Positions 24,228 through 34,930 of a stretch of 64,000 bases of DNA are shown in pieces; the first letter of the stretch is position 1, and the number at the start of each line of letters is the position of its first letter. The notes under the pieces are model-generated. The model saw nothing but the letters and a program-made list of their open reading frames with translations. It had not been told where the DNA came from and did not search any database. Origin of the DNA: Acanthosepion pharaonis (Eukaryota > Mollusca > Cephalopoda > Sepiida > Sepiidae); contig CAHIKZ030005201.1 of NCBI GenBank assembly GCA_903632075.3, forward strand, positions 1,268,501 to 1,332,500. The letters are read 5' to 3'. Made by a program: the position numbers and the translations under genes.

Positions 24228-24290
<63 letters not shown>
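24178..24290. repeat. (TA)n tract containing a short perfect hairpin
   Basis: Within the (TA)n, TAACTAGACT (24200-24209) and AGTCTAGTTA (24221-24230) form a 10-bp perfect stem around an 11-nt loop. The flanking TA runs extend the pairing potential. Confidence 0.85.
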
Positions 24291-24291
<1 letters not shown>

Positions 24292-24294
<3 letters not shown>

Positions 24295-24964
24295 GTACGT
24301 GCGTGTGTATGTTTATTTACTGAAATTTCTTGTCCCGATCCACATCTCGAAATCATAATTTTAAATGATCAGACATGAAGATATAATTTGGGGGGGGGGT
24401 TGAGCCAAGAAATTTTCATCCTATCCTCCCTGAATGGCGTTATATATTATTATATCGTGACGTAATTTTGATAATTAAGAATTATCGAATCTTTCTGTAG
24501 CCTTCCATTCATTCATTTTAATAAAAACAGAAATCGATTTATAAAAAAACAAACAAAATGGAAGTTTCAATTCATGACTCACAATACGACAGATTTTGCG
24601 CAAATCGCAATTTAAAAGACGCAGTTTCAAATTCAATAAGGACAATGCCTTATTATCCGCAAACTATTCGTAAGAAGAAATGTTTAGAGAAATGGTTACG
24701 TCATCTACAAGTGTTGTTCTCTTGAACGGTACCAACCGCAATTAACATGAATTCGAACTGCTAAGCGAATAAATTCCAAAGTCGAACAGAGATCTTTGTA
24801 GCCATATTGGAATTAAAACAGCGCTTGGCCAACTAATTGCTTTTGTTGTTAAAGCCGGTTTCGGCTCGGCTTTGATCTTGAAAACTTCCTTTATTTGCCC
24901 ACTGGTTTCTTTTTCGGTTGCAGACGAACAGATTAAGCAAGTGCTGTAATTATTAAAATTACAA
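24292..24964. other. No feature recognised
   Basis: Mixed AT-rich sequence; a G9 run near 24391. No coding signal. Confidence 0.5.
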
Positions 24965-25205
24965 TGTCAAGCGATGAAAAGAAACTGAAAAACAGACACG
25001 AACCAAAAATTTGTATTATTACAGCAACGAACGAACGACGACGACGATGATGATAAGAAAAAAGAGACAAAAGTAGCCAAGAATACAGTGAAAAAGAAGA
25101 AGAAGAAGAAGAAGAAAGTAATGTAGAAGGAGAAGACGAAGGTGGTCAAAAGGAGAGAGTGAAGAAGGCCACCAACAACAAACAACAATAGTAATAATAA
25201 TAATA
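24965..25205. repeat. AG-rich compound repeat unit
   Basis: Imperfect (GAC)n, (GAA)n and (AAT)n runs are interleaved with the recurrent phrase GTAGAAGGAGAAGACGAAGG. Related units lie at 26440-26510, 27250-27330 and 52800-53560. Confidence 0.75.
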
Positions 25206-25540
25206 GTGAAAAAAGACGAGCGTGTGAGCAACGATGAGATCTTAGAGGGGATGCAAACAAAGAAGAGGCTTATACTTAATATCAGGAAGAGGCAGCTGCA
25301 GTTTCTGGGACACATAATGAGGAAGGAAGGCCTGGAGAATCTGATACTCACGAGTCGAATAGAGGGAAAAGAGACAAGGGAAAAAAAGACATGACATACC
25401 TGGCGGACTTGAGTAAGTGGATGACAGAACGTGGTCTGGGGGAGGAAGCAGAGGGAAGGAACTTGTTGAGAGCTGCAAGGGATAGAGGGAGGTGGAGAGC
25501 CATGATCGACTACATCCTGAAAGGACTTGATACATAAAAA
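25206..25540 (+). pseudogene. Non-LTR retrotransposon C-terminal fragment
   Basis: The plus-strand frame reads ERVSNDEILEGMQTKKRL, RKRQLQFLGHIMRKEGLEN and then, after a frame change near 25390, LSKWMTERGLGEEAEG and RDRGRWRAMIDYILKG. It is the same element tail as 10192-10509. One frameshift separates the two halves. Confidence 0.85.
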
Positions 25541-26078
25541 GAAATGTAGAAGTAAAAAAAGTTAGCCAAGTCCTTGACGAATCCTATTATAATTGTGCTT
25601 GTTCCACCCTTCGTTAGCACGACCATTACGTAGTGGCAAGATCTAATAAATAATGGACTATTCCGCGTTTTGAACACCTGTAAAGAGGGAGAAAGACATT
25701 GGTTTCAATAAAAAAAAAAAAGTGAAAGAGAAGTGGAGACAAAGAATCAGATTAAACTGATAAGGACAGATACTACAATTTGATCTCAACCCAAAGGCCG
25801 AGATGGAATGTTAACTGCGATTAAAGCGTCATCTTTCAGACGCACAGTATCGAATGACGGAAAACGAGTTAGGCAATCGTCAAAAATCCAGTTACCATAA
25901 ATTCAATAAAATAACATCGTCCGCTAAATTATTTTAAAATTATTATTAAGCGAAATATTCGTAAGTCGAGAAAAACATGTCCTGCAAATATTTCATAAAT
26001 AATGGACAATTCTTTTTTGATCGCGTATAAAGAGGGGGAAAGACGCTACTGGATTTCAATCAGAAAAATAAAGCAAGC

Positions 26079-26110
<32 letters not shown>

Positions 26111-26435
26111 AGGAAAGGAGGATAAAAGAGGTTTTAACGGCTGTTTCAGTGAAATGGAAAACGTTGACAACTACAAATCTTTTCATTTGTATCCCCTTAC
26201 TTCTTAAAATAACGACCAGCCTTCATATTTATGATTGTTATTGCCATATTTTGTTAAACTTGTTAAGCTCGAATATTTAACGACGCCATAGGGGAATTTC
26301 TACAGATATTTTATTGTCGTAGAACTCGACATGAGCTTATTTAATCATTGACTTAAAAATTAAGGTTCATCAGAAAATAGAAATAGGAAAACCGTGAGAT
26401 TTTAACAGGTCTTTCTAATAATAATAATAATATCT
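25541..26435. other. No gene; (GAAA)n at 26078-26112
   Basis: Two related phrases (TAATGGACTATTCCGCG...AAAGAGGGAGAAAGAC near 25650 and TAATGGACAATTC...AAAGAGGGGGAAAGAC near 25998) suggest a diverged 350-bp duplication. Nothing coding is recognised. Confidence 0.45.
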
Positions 26436-26481
26436 AGACGAAAAAGATGTGGAAGAAAAAATAAATGTAGACAAAAAGACG

Positions 26482-26485
<4 letters not shown>

Positions 26486-26512
<27 letters not shown>

Positions 26513-27216
26513 CACAGACTGAAACTACAAACTACTTAAAAAAAAAAAGAAAGTAAAGGCAAATGCAACCGACTAGATAGAGAAACGTTGGCAAGATAAA
26601 CCGCTTCATGGCCAATACTCTGACAAAGCCCGTACCCATCAGTGGTTACGTAGTGCAGAGTTAAAAGCTGAAACTGAAGGTTTTTATTCTTGCTGCACAG
26701 GACAAATGTTTTCTAACTAGAAATTACCAAGTACACACACTGAAACATTGTGTTAGTTCAAAATGCAGATTCTGTGATAAATATGCAGAAACAATTGACC
26801 ATCTTGTATCAGGTTGCACGGTATTGGCACCAACTGAATATAAAACACAGCACGGCACAGTGGGCCATTATCTGCACTGGAAAATCTGCAACGCTTATGG
26901 AAACGAAACTGCAAGAAATTGGTATGAACACCACCCAGTCCAGATAGGACCTTTAACAATTTTATGGGACGTTAAAATAAACACAGAACAATCAAAGCTA
27001 ATCACTCTGAAATCGTGATTAGAGACCGCAAAGACAAAATGTGCCTCCTTATTGACAATGGCAGTCACTGCAGATTGTAATGTATTTTTGAAGATCTTCA
27101 AAAAATATCAAAATACAAGGAATTTGAAGTGGAAATCTCAAAAATGTGGCACATGAGAACATCAATAATTCCAGTTGTGGTTGGAGCCCTCGGATTGATT
27201 GAAAAAGATTCCAATA

Positions 27217-27253
<37 letters not shown>
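26486..27253 (+). mobile_element. RLE-type LINE 3' fragment inside an (AAT)n tract
   Basis: The body (about 26512-27215) encodes CRFCDKYAETIDHLVSGC, an intact C-X2-C-X7-H-X4-C zinc motif (26765-26820), then HWKICNAYG and RNWYEHHPVQIGPLTILW. After a frame change comes RDRKDKMCLLID. These are the CCHC and the region of the nuclease in restriction-like-endonuclease LINEs. Both flanks are (AAT)n (26486-26511 and 27218-27253). Beyond them on both sides is the same AG-rich unit, so the LINE appears to have inserted into the microsatellite. Confidence 0.85.
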
Positions 27254-27255
<2 letters not shown>

Positions 27256-27330
27256 TGATAATGAGAAGAAAAGATGTAGAAGGAGAAGACGAAGGTAGCC
27301 AAGAAGAAGACGGCGAATAAAGGCAGCAAC
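27254..27330. repeat. AG-rich compound repeat unit, right flank of the LINE
   Basis: The phrase AAAAGATGTAGAAGGAGAAG matches the unit left of the LINE (26438-26485) and the array at 52800-53560. Confidence 0.7.
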
Positions 27331-27349
27331 AACTACAATGGTAATAAGC

Positions 27350-27840
27350 ATTTCCTCCTTGGTAGCTCGACTGCATAAATTTAAGCGCACTTCTAGATTG
27401 CCAATTAGGTCTCACCATTGCCATATATGGTCATGTGCTCCTATTATGTATCTCATGATTATTGACAAAACGGAATCGATTCTTACGTAGCATCTCGATT
27501 TCTATCACTTTTCACCGCCGTGATGTGGCTTTCGTCTGTTATTCTGATGAGCTTTCCTCCTTTGCACGTCGACCGCATGAATTTACGCGTGCTGCTAGAT
27601 TGGCAATTAGGTCTCACCTTTTTACTGTTAAACTAGCTAGATATAACCGTTCTATTCAAATAGTTTCTTCTCTCGCCTGTGGAATCCGGTTTCTTGCTTC
27701 CCTGCCGCATACAATCTTCAAAGATTTAAGTGCAATGCCAATCGCCATCTTCCTGAATCTTATTCCTTATTCTTCTTTCTCCTCACTAAAATCTTTTCAT
27801 CAACTTTCACTCTCAGTAACCCTGTGCGTCTCAGTGACAT
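27350..27840 (+). pseudogene. LINE C-terminal fragment (LWN/NVNRHL type)
   Basis: A plus-strand frame reads ITFHRRDVAFVCYSDELSS, HEFTRAARLAIRSHLFTVK and GIRFLASLPHTIFKDL, homologous to 15502-15906 and more decayed. It ends close to the (AAT)n(GAA)n tract. Confidence 0.75.
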
Positions 27841-27903
27841 CATCAGCTTGCCCGTGAAATGATTAAAAAATAATAATAGTGAGAAAAATAAATGTACAAC
27901 AAG

Positions 27904-28036
27904 AAAAATAATAATAATAATAATAATAATAATACCAAGAAGAAGAAGAAGAAGAAGAAGAAGGAGGAGGAGGAGGAGAAGAAGAAGAAGAAGAAGAAGA
28001 AGAAGAAGAAGAAGAAGAAGAAGAAGAAGAAGAAGG
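27904..28036. repeat. (AAT)n-(GAA)n compound tract
   Basis: About 26 bp of AAT units pass into about 100 bp of GAA with a GAG island. The GAA part is a homopurine strand. Poly-Lys and poly-Leu frames here are artefacts. Confidence 0.95.
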
Positions 28037-28190
28037 GGATACACGGTGGAGTAATGGATAGCGACTCGGATTGAGGAATCGGGGAGCCGAGTTCCAGTCG
28101 AGTTTATGATGCTAATAATCTTGGGAAAGGCATGAATCCATATCTTCCCCCAATTTATAGTTAAATAGCAGGACCTATAGCAACGAGTCT
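28036..28190 (+). mobile_element. SINE family A, truncated copy
   Basis: It has a well-preserved head (GGTGGAGTAATGGATAGCG, GGGGAGCCGAGTTCCAGTC) and body (GGGAAAGGCATGAATCC, TAAATAGCAGGACC). The 3' half is missing. It begins exactly at the end of the (GAA)n tract. Confidence 0.85.
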
Positions 28191-28299
28191 ATGAGAAGGA
28201 AAATTCTTAATTCAAACCAAATTCAAAATGCTTTTCTTAATGCAGTAGATGTGATCGACCCTAAGAACCCTTCGTGACAGGGATTATTATTATTATTAT

Positions 28300-28660
28300 T
28301 ATTGAGAATAGTGCGAATTATAAAGAGAGGCAGAAGAAAATATTTCTTGTAGACAAGAATCCGTCAAAAAAACTTCGAAATAAAAACTCTGACAATTATA
28401 GAGCGAAGAAATGTTTTAATCATTCCATCCCAAGCAAGACAATAAAAACAATGTGTAAGTGAAAGAAACAGAAAAGACAATAAAAGAACAGCATTCAACG
28501 AAGCAGATGATGACGACTGACATTGCATTAAACATTTTAAAGATCATAGCTGACAGGAAAGCCGGAAGCCGAAAGATAATTCTACAAGTGAAAAGTGCAA
28601 GAGAAAAAAATATTAGCACAGAATTTATGGCTACAACTGGTAAATTCAACTACTAGAATG
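28300..28660 (-). pseudogene. LINE tail fragment
   Basis: The minus-strand phrases (CTTTCGGCTTCCGGCTTTCC, TTAATGCAATGTCAG) match the LWN...NVNRHL tail as at 15510-15620, with many changes. The plus-strand 28274-28462 frame is unassigned. Confidence 0.5.
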
Positions 28661-28674
28661 CTCGCGGTATTTAA

Positions 28675-29010
28675 CATTGTTCAAATTATCGTTAACATAC
28701 ACTATTTACATTATTCGGTCTATTGTCCTAATCTGTGTTGCCATATTTATCACAACGCTTCGGTCGTTGCACGCTCCGGCCTTCTTCAGGTGGTTAGAAA
28801 GTCGAACTGAACCCTTTATTTCGCTCGCTGGGATAGACTGCTATGGTTCCATGTGCCATGTTTAATGGATGTCAGTTATCAGTTATCTCCTGTTAATTCC
28901 CCTCTCCAAGTTCTCCACTGCCTTAACCTGGTATTGAATTCACAACTCTTTCGGTCCTGTCACTGGATCTAACCAACGCCTTTATCTGCTGTGCCATGTG
29001 TCCCTAAGGA
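28675..29010 (-). mobile_element. SINE family B, minus-strand copy
   Basis: Reading the minus strand: ATGGCACAGCAGATAAAGGC, GTGAATTCAATACC, AGGAGATAACTGATAACTGA and the hairpin module CTGAAGAAGGCCGGAGCGTG ... CGAAGCG. This is collinear with 20880-21190. Confidence 0.88.
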
Positions 29011-29155
29011 GCGAAATAAATGGTTCAGTTCGAGATTCCACCCACCTGAAGAAGGCCAGAGCGTACAAAGGGCGAAACGTTGTGATAAATATGGCAACAA
29101 AGATGAGGATAATAGTCCGAATAATGTAAATAGTGTACATAACACCTGTGACACT
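29008..29155 (+). mobile_element. SINE family B 3' part, head-to-head with the previous copy
   Basis: It starts GAGCGAAATAAATGGTTCAG and includes CACCTGAAGAAGGCCAGAGC and GGGCGAAACGTTGTG. Only the 3' half is present, in inverted orientation immediately adjacent to the full minus-strand copy. Confidence 0.85.
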
Positions 29156-29700
29156 ATTTAGGGTTGTGTAAAAAAAAAAAATTAATTAATTTAGGTTATA
29201 AGAAGCTATCACGAAAGACACTGAGCGATGTTATTTTTTTCTAACAAAGAAAAGTGGTAAAGATTTTATTTTCATTAGCGAAGAAAGTAAGATAAAGGAT
29301 TTAATTTGATTTATGTTACGACGCGGCGAAAGAAGATAGCAATCTGCCCATGGCAATGATGAAAATTTCAGGTTGGTCAAGTGACCTACGAAACAGAAAC
29401 TAGGAGATAATTATAATCAGGTCAAGCGCTCTGACCGAGAAAAATGTCCGCTGGACCACCCACAAGTTAGAAAGAAGGAAAGATTAAACCATTAACTATC
29501 GTCGGAGATAACATTGGTTTGAAAGAAAACCTGACTGAAAGATCCACGCAATCACGACCTCAACTTCTAACCAAGAACAATTTATTTTTGAAGAACGACT
29601 TAGACTCACACCACCAAAACCAGTTTTGCGAATATCGCCTGAAGATACACCAAAATCAGTTTCTTAAAAGAACAATTCAAGATGTTAAGACTCGCCTAAC
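29156..29700. other. No feature recognised
   Basis: AT-rich sequence with one unassigned short plus frame (29519-29713). Confidence 0.45.
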
Positions 29701-30150
29701 AAACACAAAGTGACACGAATCCATATTAGTGGTTTGGGAGAAAGATGCAGTCCTGTATTCAGCAACCAGATAAAAAATATTGTTATTCCTTTTTAACACA
29801 TTCGAACTTTTCGAGTTATTACTTTATTTTCTTTTACATATACTTGTGCGGTATTACTCTTGTTCGGACTCGACTTGCATTACGGCCCGGCGACTGATTG
29901 ATTTCGTCTAACTAAGATCAAATCACAACGTGGGTAGGTTAGACTAAAAATCAAAACAGTTACTTCGGTAACCAGACGATGGAGGCGAGCTGGGAGCGAC
30001 AAGGCTGATACTGAATCTAACCAGATTCCCATCCGAATCAGCAAAAGTTTAGAACGTCATATTTGGTGCCGCGACCAATACCAAGTCAGTTGATCGTCAC
30101 AGGACAGGATAGGACGGCGACGGCGCGGAGACGGACGGGGTGATGTCACA
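29700..30150 (+). mobile_element. Possible LTR end and primer-binding site
   Basis: The phrase CATATTTGGTGCCGCGACC at 30058-30076 resembles the LTR/primer-binding-site junction of animal LTR retrotransposons (TGG followed by a tRNA-3'-complementary stretch). The preceding 350 bp would be the LTR. No matching second LTR, gag or pol is present, so this is tentative. Confidence 0.35.
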
Positions 30151-30475
30151 CACCTCATCTCAGAAATATAGACAGATATCGCTAACATCTTTCTCGAGAT
30201 TTACAAACTCTACTTTTTCATTTAATTTCGCAAACCAATCGATGAAATATAAATACTTCAAAACAAGATATGCTAAAAACAATATTGCATTTTTGTTAAA
30301 TATGTATTAGTTATTTTAATCATTCAATTGTTTTTAAAATAGTAGGAGTATTTATTTAGCTTTTTGCACTTCTCTCCAAAATTTGGTTTCGATCTGTCAC
30401 TGTATGGCTATTTTAGGTGTGATGGATGGACGAATGGACACATTAACGGAAGTCACAGAATTTTATATAGATAAG
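30151..30475. other. No feature recognised
   Basis: AT-rich; nothing supported. Confidence 0.45.
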
Positions 30476-30479
30476 ACCG

Positions 30480-30760
30480 AGTTGCCAATCCAGTACTGCG
30501 CTTAAATTCGTGAAATCGAGGTACCAAAGAGGAACAATTGTCATCAAAATCATTTATAGAAGAGACAAAGAGAATCTACGTTATGGTGGTGGGAAAGTGA
30601 CTGGAGCCGAAATGCCAGGCCAGGATTGATAATATTGCCGATTCTTTTTTGGATTTTGTGAAGAATCTCGAGACATCAATCAGAAGCACTCAGACCAGAT
30701 GTGGAAGTACAGATGAATGGTAGACTTATAGATTTGCAAGATAGATTCCGGTGATAAAAA
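30480..30760 (-). pseudogene. LINE C-terminal fragment (minus strand)
   Basis: Minus-strand frames give ILHKIQKRIGNIINPGLAF, LCLFYK and PRFHEFKRSTGLATRS, the same LDKIQ...HEFKRATRLATRS block as at 15502-15906, in two frames. Confidence 0.75.
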
Positions 30761-31070
30761 TGATCTCGTTCAAATCCCAGTAAAATACAAACTCTCTTAA
30801 CTTATAAAACAAGACACAGTTAAAAGACAGTTGCAATGAATGCCTCCTCTAATAATAAAATTCATCATAATGGCTGTAGAAGTCATGCTCGATTCGTTGC
30901 CATTAAAAATACTTAAAACTAAAACATTCGTCTAATATTAATAATAGTTGATAATGTTTCATTTAATAATGATGAAACTGATGATAATATTACTAATACT
31001 AAGAGTTTATATATATATATAATCTCAAATGTAACAGAACGTAGTATTCGGGGAAAATAAAGAATGAAGT

Positions 31071-31110
<40 letters not shown>

Positions 31111-32030
31111 GATATGGTTTTTGCATTGATTGACTCTTGTGGGTTAAAAAAGGAGAACATTTGTTGTACATTGTGAAAAAGTGAACTTTCTTTATTTCCG
31201 ATCAGCGGTTGTTGATTGACGGTCTAGTATAGTAGTTCCCCAATGTTTTTTTTCTGAGTCGTATTTTCGAAATGGAAGTTTGCCCGTGCAAATTTTATGT
31301 GATAAATTGTACATTTATAAATTTAAAAAAATACAAAAAAAGCAGAGAAGTGGATAAAAGGGAGATAACCGTGGATTCAAAGTTAGATTATTATAACTGA
31401 TAACTCTCTCCTCCAATTTGCAGACCCTAGTTACTATATTCTCAATACTTGATATAATGCAAAAATATCACAATGGTAAAATCGGTCTATAATCATTTAT
31501 AACTATTCATATTGGGACTCATGCAATTACAAGTAATCCATAATAATATTTGAAATTTTGAATTTTTGGCATATGAATTTTTTGAAACTGTTTCTAAATC
31601 TTTGATTGTCTTTCAATCATTCAGCCTCACCTGCTATCCTCTTCTGCCGTACCTATGAGGCGTGACACACTATATAGGACCCGCTGGCTTAGTTTCATCT
31701 TTGATGAAAATCAAAGATTAAGATTGATAATCCTTCTAAAAAAATTAAGATGTAAAGTTTTAATGTTTAAAAATTCTGTACCTTTAGCAAACGATGACTT
31801 CTAATTTTCTGGCTTATCATCTACACTCTAAAGACATTGTTAATAGGTTTTATTAGGCATGAGGTTATTACAAAATTGCATTTTGAATCAAAATCGCTAT
31901 CAATGAATATCAATGAATTGCGAGCGACTTACCACCATCCAGAGTGTCAGCAAAGTCACTACACTCTTTTTTTTCTTTTTCGTTTCAGATATCATACGAA
32001 GGGACGCGAGGTCATCAGTATTTGACAGCT
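30761..32030. other. AT-rich, no gene; (TA)n at 31074-31106
   Basis: There is a diverged AGTAGTTCCCCAATG phrase near 31225 similar to hAT-type ends. No frame of interest otherwise. Confidence 0.4.
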
Positions 32031-32033
32031 TAG

Positions 32034-32110
32034 GTCAGTGTTTCTCAGCCTTTTTAAGCAACAGCACACCTAGGAGCAAATGAAAATATCACGGCATACT
32101 TAAAAAAAAA
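32034..32110 (+). mobile_element. hAT-like terminal sequence (tentative)
   Basis: CAGTGTTTCTCAGCCTTTTT at 32036-32055, followed by a CACACC stretch, resembles the CAGTG(T)TTCTCAAC terminal inverted repeat of hAT elements. No opposite end was found. Confidence 0.35.
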
Positions 32111-32205
32111 AAAGTGTTTTAAAAAATACACACACAAATATGAACTTTATTTCAATGTTTCTATTCAACAATTTCTGAAACCTGTGCCTGGTGTGACCAC
32201 ATTCA

Positions 32206-32211
<6 letters not shown>

Positions 32212-32258
<47 letters not shown>

Positions 32259-32420
32259 TATGACAATATTTCGCAACATACTTAAGAGGATCGTGCGGCA
32301 CACGATGCTGCCGGACGTTGGAGAGGCCTGCGTCCGAAGGTGGCTGAAGGTTGCCAAAAGTGGAGGCGGTCATGTTTTTGATGTACAGTTCGTCTTCAAA
32401 ACGTTGGAACGTGATGGTAA
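32212..32420 (+). pseudogene. (TA)n, then an open stretch of possible transposase origin
   Basis: After (TA)n (32212-32256), plus-strand 32270-32412 is open and reads RRWLKVAKSGGGHVFDVQF before a stop. The GGGH-type ending recalls the C-terminus of DDE transposases, but the match is weak. The tandem GGGACACCC phrases just downstream could be a transposon end. Confidence 0.3.
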
Positions 32421-32504
32421 GTATAACAAGTAAAAAGCCAATGACTCCTTTGATGATGCTAAAAATATGAAAAAACGTAATTTTTAAGAATTTATTAAAA
32501 GTAA

Positions 32505-32580
32505 CTTTTGGGACACTATATTTTTGAGACGCCCTGTATTTCTGGGACACCCTATGTTTTTGGGACACCCTATATGTCTC
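32505..32580. repeat. GGGACACCC tandem phrases
   Basis: Four imperfect repeats of about 18-20 bp (TTTTGGGACACCCTATAT type) run from 32505 to 32575. The complement begins like a CAGGGTGTCCCAAAA transposon end. Confidence 0.7.
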
Positions 32581-32677
32581 GTAAAAGTCAAGAACATGGA
32601 AGTGCGCCTTTCTAGAAATACAGATAACTGAAAGCGAGGGAGATGTTTTACTTTTTAACTAAAAAATCTATCTATCT

Positions 32678-32682
<5 letters not shown>

Positions 32683-32754
<72 letters not shown>

Positions 32755-32766
32755 GAGAGAAAGAGA
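32683..32766. repeat. (TA)n and (GA)n microsatellite
   Basis: A (CA)3(TA)n tract to 32750 followed by AGAGAGAAAGAG. Confidence 0.95.
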
Positions 32767-32779
32767 TAAAAGAGAGAGG

Positions 32780-33130
32780 AGGAGGCACGCTGGAATAATA
32801 GGTAATGGCTTGGATTGAGGAATTGGAGAGCCGAGTTCTAATTACAGTCGAATCCATTGCATTCACTTACGTGCTAATACCCTTGGGAAAGGTATGAATC
32901 CTCTTCTTTTCCCACGACAGCTATGGGTAAATAGCAGGACAGACCGGGTTATGTAGCCTTGGATGGCAACTGATATACCGCAGAAAAAAATGACAACCTA
33001 CTGCGGGAAAAATCTGCCTCGTCAATCATGTATCACGCATGGCACTTAACTGACTTATTAAATCAGGCAGTTGTGTAGGAAACTGTCGTTGTGTTATTGT
33101 TGCACATTTTCCTGACTCTTTCAATTCAAA
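32780..33130 (+). mobile_element. SINE family A, longest copy
   Basis: Head CTGGAATAATAGGTAATGGC, then GAGCCGAGTTCTAATTACAG, then the full body: TGCTAATACCCTTGGGAAAG, CTATGGGTAAATAGCAGGAC, CTTGGATGGCAACTG, GAAAAATCTGCCTCGTCAAT and CATGGCACTTAACTGAC. It is the best reference for the family here. Confidence 0.88.
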
Positions 33131-33640
33131 ATAAGGCAGAGATGATAACTCGGTTTGGAAATACAACCGGTGGTCGGCATAAAGGTCTCTATAAATATTG
33201 TCTTGTGCCATACCGTGTTTAGCAGTAATACATCAAGTCCCCTTTCTATAGTGGCTCACGCAGAAGTAGATTAGGACATATTATACCCGCCCCACGCCCC
33301 TGGGTCAGAGCACTCTCGATGCTATCAAATCCTTTTTGTTCATATTCTACTATTTTTATTTTGAACAGAAAGCAGAGAACAGATGGCTTCTTGTCATTGG
33401 ATCCGGTCGGAAGACATCACGACTGAGTTCAACAAACTGGAACAAATATTAAGTTCATTTTAGTGGCTGGAAGGGAAAGACAATTCAGCAATGGTCCTAG
33501 TTTAATGGATTGCGAGAGCTGAACTATTTTTTTAATCTCTGTTGCGCTCGACTGCGTTTATTTTTATGATCTGTGGTGACAGATGGAAATCAATTTGCAA
33601 ATATAGCGTTTGACTAAAGAATTATTCTTTATTAATATAT
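33131..33640. other. No feature recognised
   Basis: AT-rich; a 61-codon minus frame overlaps the SINE edge and is not credible. Confidence 0.45.
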
Positions 33641-33644
33641 GTGA

Positions 33645-33755
33645 AGTTGTGCGAATAGTCTAGTGGTAAGATTATTAGAGTGCCGCATCAATAAAACAAT
33701 TTAAGTCACTGGTGTTAAAAGTAACACCAGTGACTTAAATTGTTTTATTGACATC
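33645..33755 (+). mobile_element. tRNA-like SINE head joined to a perfect palindrome
   Basis: AATAGTCTAGTGGTAAGATT looks like an A box of a tRNA-derived SINE. Instead of a B box, the sequence continues into a perfect inverted repeat: a 30-bp left arm (33688-33717, containing AATTTAAGTCACTGGTGTTA), a 4-nt AAAG loop and its exact complement (33722-33751). Confidence 0.85.
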
Positions 33756-34465
33756 GAAACCCTACTCAAAGATTATTTGGGACTAATTCTTGATCTTTAT
33801 TGTTTTTATCTCAAATGATCAGCTGATGTATTCATCTCTCTTCTTCAGGTGCAATATTCGGTAAGAGATATTGAAATGGAACTTTTTATTTCAAGAGGAG
33901 AGAATGAATATCATTCACATTATTTAATCTTTGTCAAGTTCTTTGTTACTTAGGGAATTCTTAACGTAGGACTGTTATTTTCTTTTTGCAATTGTTTCAA
34001 TTCTCCTAGCCAGGGACAGTATTCTCATACCACGAATTGAATTCTTATATCCAAGGATTGGATATAACCAGGGATTGAATTCTACACTTCCAAGAAAGGT
34101 GCAAAATTACTTAGCATCAACCAGTCGTCTACCACCTATTCCATTTCTTTACCCTTAAAAACACTCAATGGAATTTTTGAATTAAGCAAATGGCTAAATG
34201 CAAAAGAGGCCGAGTGATACAACTGATGAAAAAAGCATTCATGATGGGATGCTTGTCTGTGATATATTCTATAATAACAATGTCGAGTTTTAAAAATTCA
34301 AACATAACAATGTAAATAATGTCTCCTTGAAATTGTTCAATGTCGGTTTTGCTTTTGTATGAACTTACTACTCATTCGGAACAAATGTTTGTGGCGTTTT
34401 TAAGTGAATTTCAAAGACAATATTTTGATATGTGTACATAGATTTATTCAACTAATCTTGTGCAA
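33756..34465. other. No feature recognised
   Basis: AT-rich; no frame longer than background. Confidence 0.45.
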
Positions 34466-34469
34466 TTTT

Positions 34470-34930
34470 GTTTCACAAATGTTGTAACATAGGGAAGGTT
34501 ACTGAATAGAATAATCACCCGAATGAACGATAATACTTAGGACAAGAACAACACATATAAGATTCGACAGCGGCGCGTAAAAGTAGTAGTCAACTGTTAG
34601 AAGTGAGTCAAGTGAATTCCACACTGAATCTTCAACAGCAGGATATCTACCAACCGCCCCACGCGGTCAGATGTGGTACAGGGCCGAATTTAATGTGGGA
34701 CTTCCGAGCCCGTAGGCTCGGCTAAAACTTCTCCGTAGACCCCGTATAAAACAAGGTTGGATAGCTGTTTCCCGAGACTAGACTCTGCTCTTCGATATAG
34801 CCTCATATACCCGGAGGCAGAGAGTTTGACCAGCACAGTAGGCCAACATACAGTATATATTACTGTATTTATTTGAATGGGATCATACCCATTATTGTCC
34901 GTAGGTATGCTGCAACAACAACAGCAACCT
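34470..34930 (+). mobile_element. Possible solo LTR (tentative)
   Basis: Less AT-rich than its surroundings. It starts near TGTAACATAGGGAAGG (34483) and holds a TATAAAACAAGG box near 34745. After 34880 comes an ATACCCATTATTG segment. The organisation suggests a promoter-bearing LTR, but I could not confirm ends or a target duplication. Confidence 0.3.

Noticed and set aside
30058..30150. GC-rich stretch as a CpG island promoter
   Set aside because: Only about 60 bp, no gene follows; it fits an LTR leader or chance better.
32203..32568. 121-codon minus-strand frame
   Set aside because: It runs through (TA)n and tandem GGGACACCC phrases; no family recognised.
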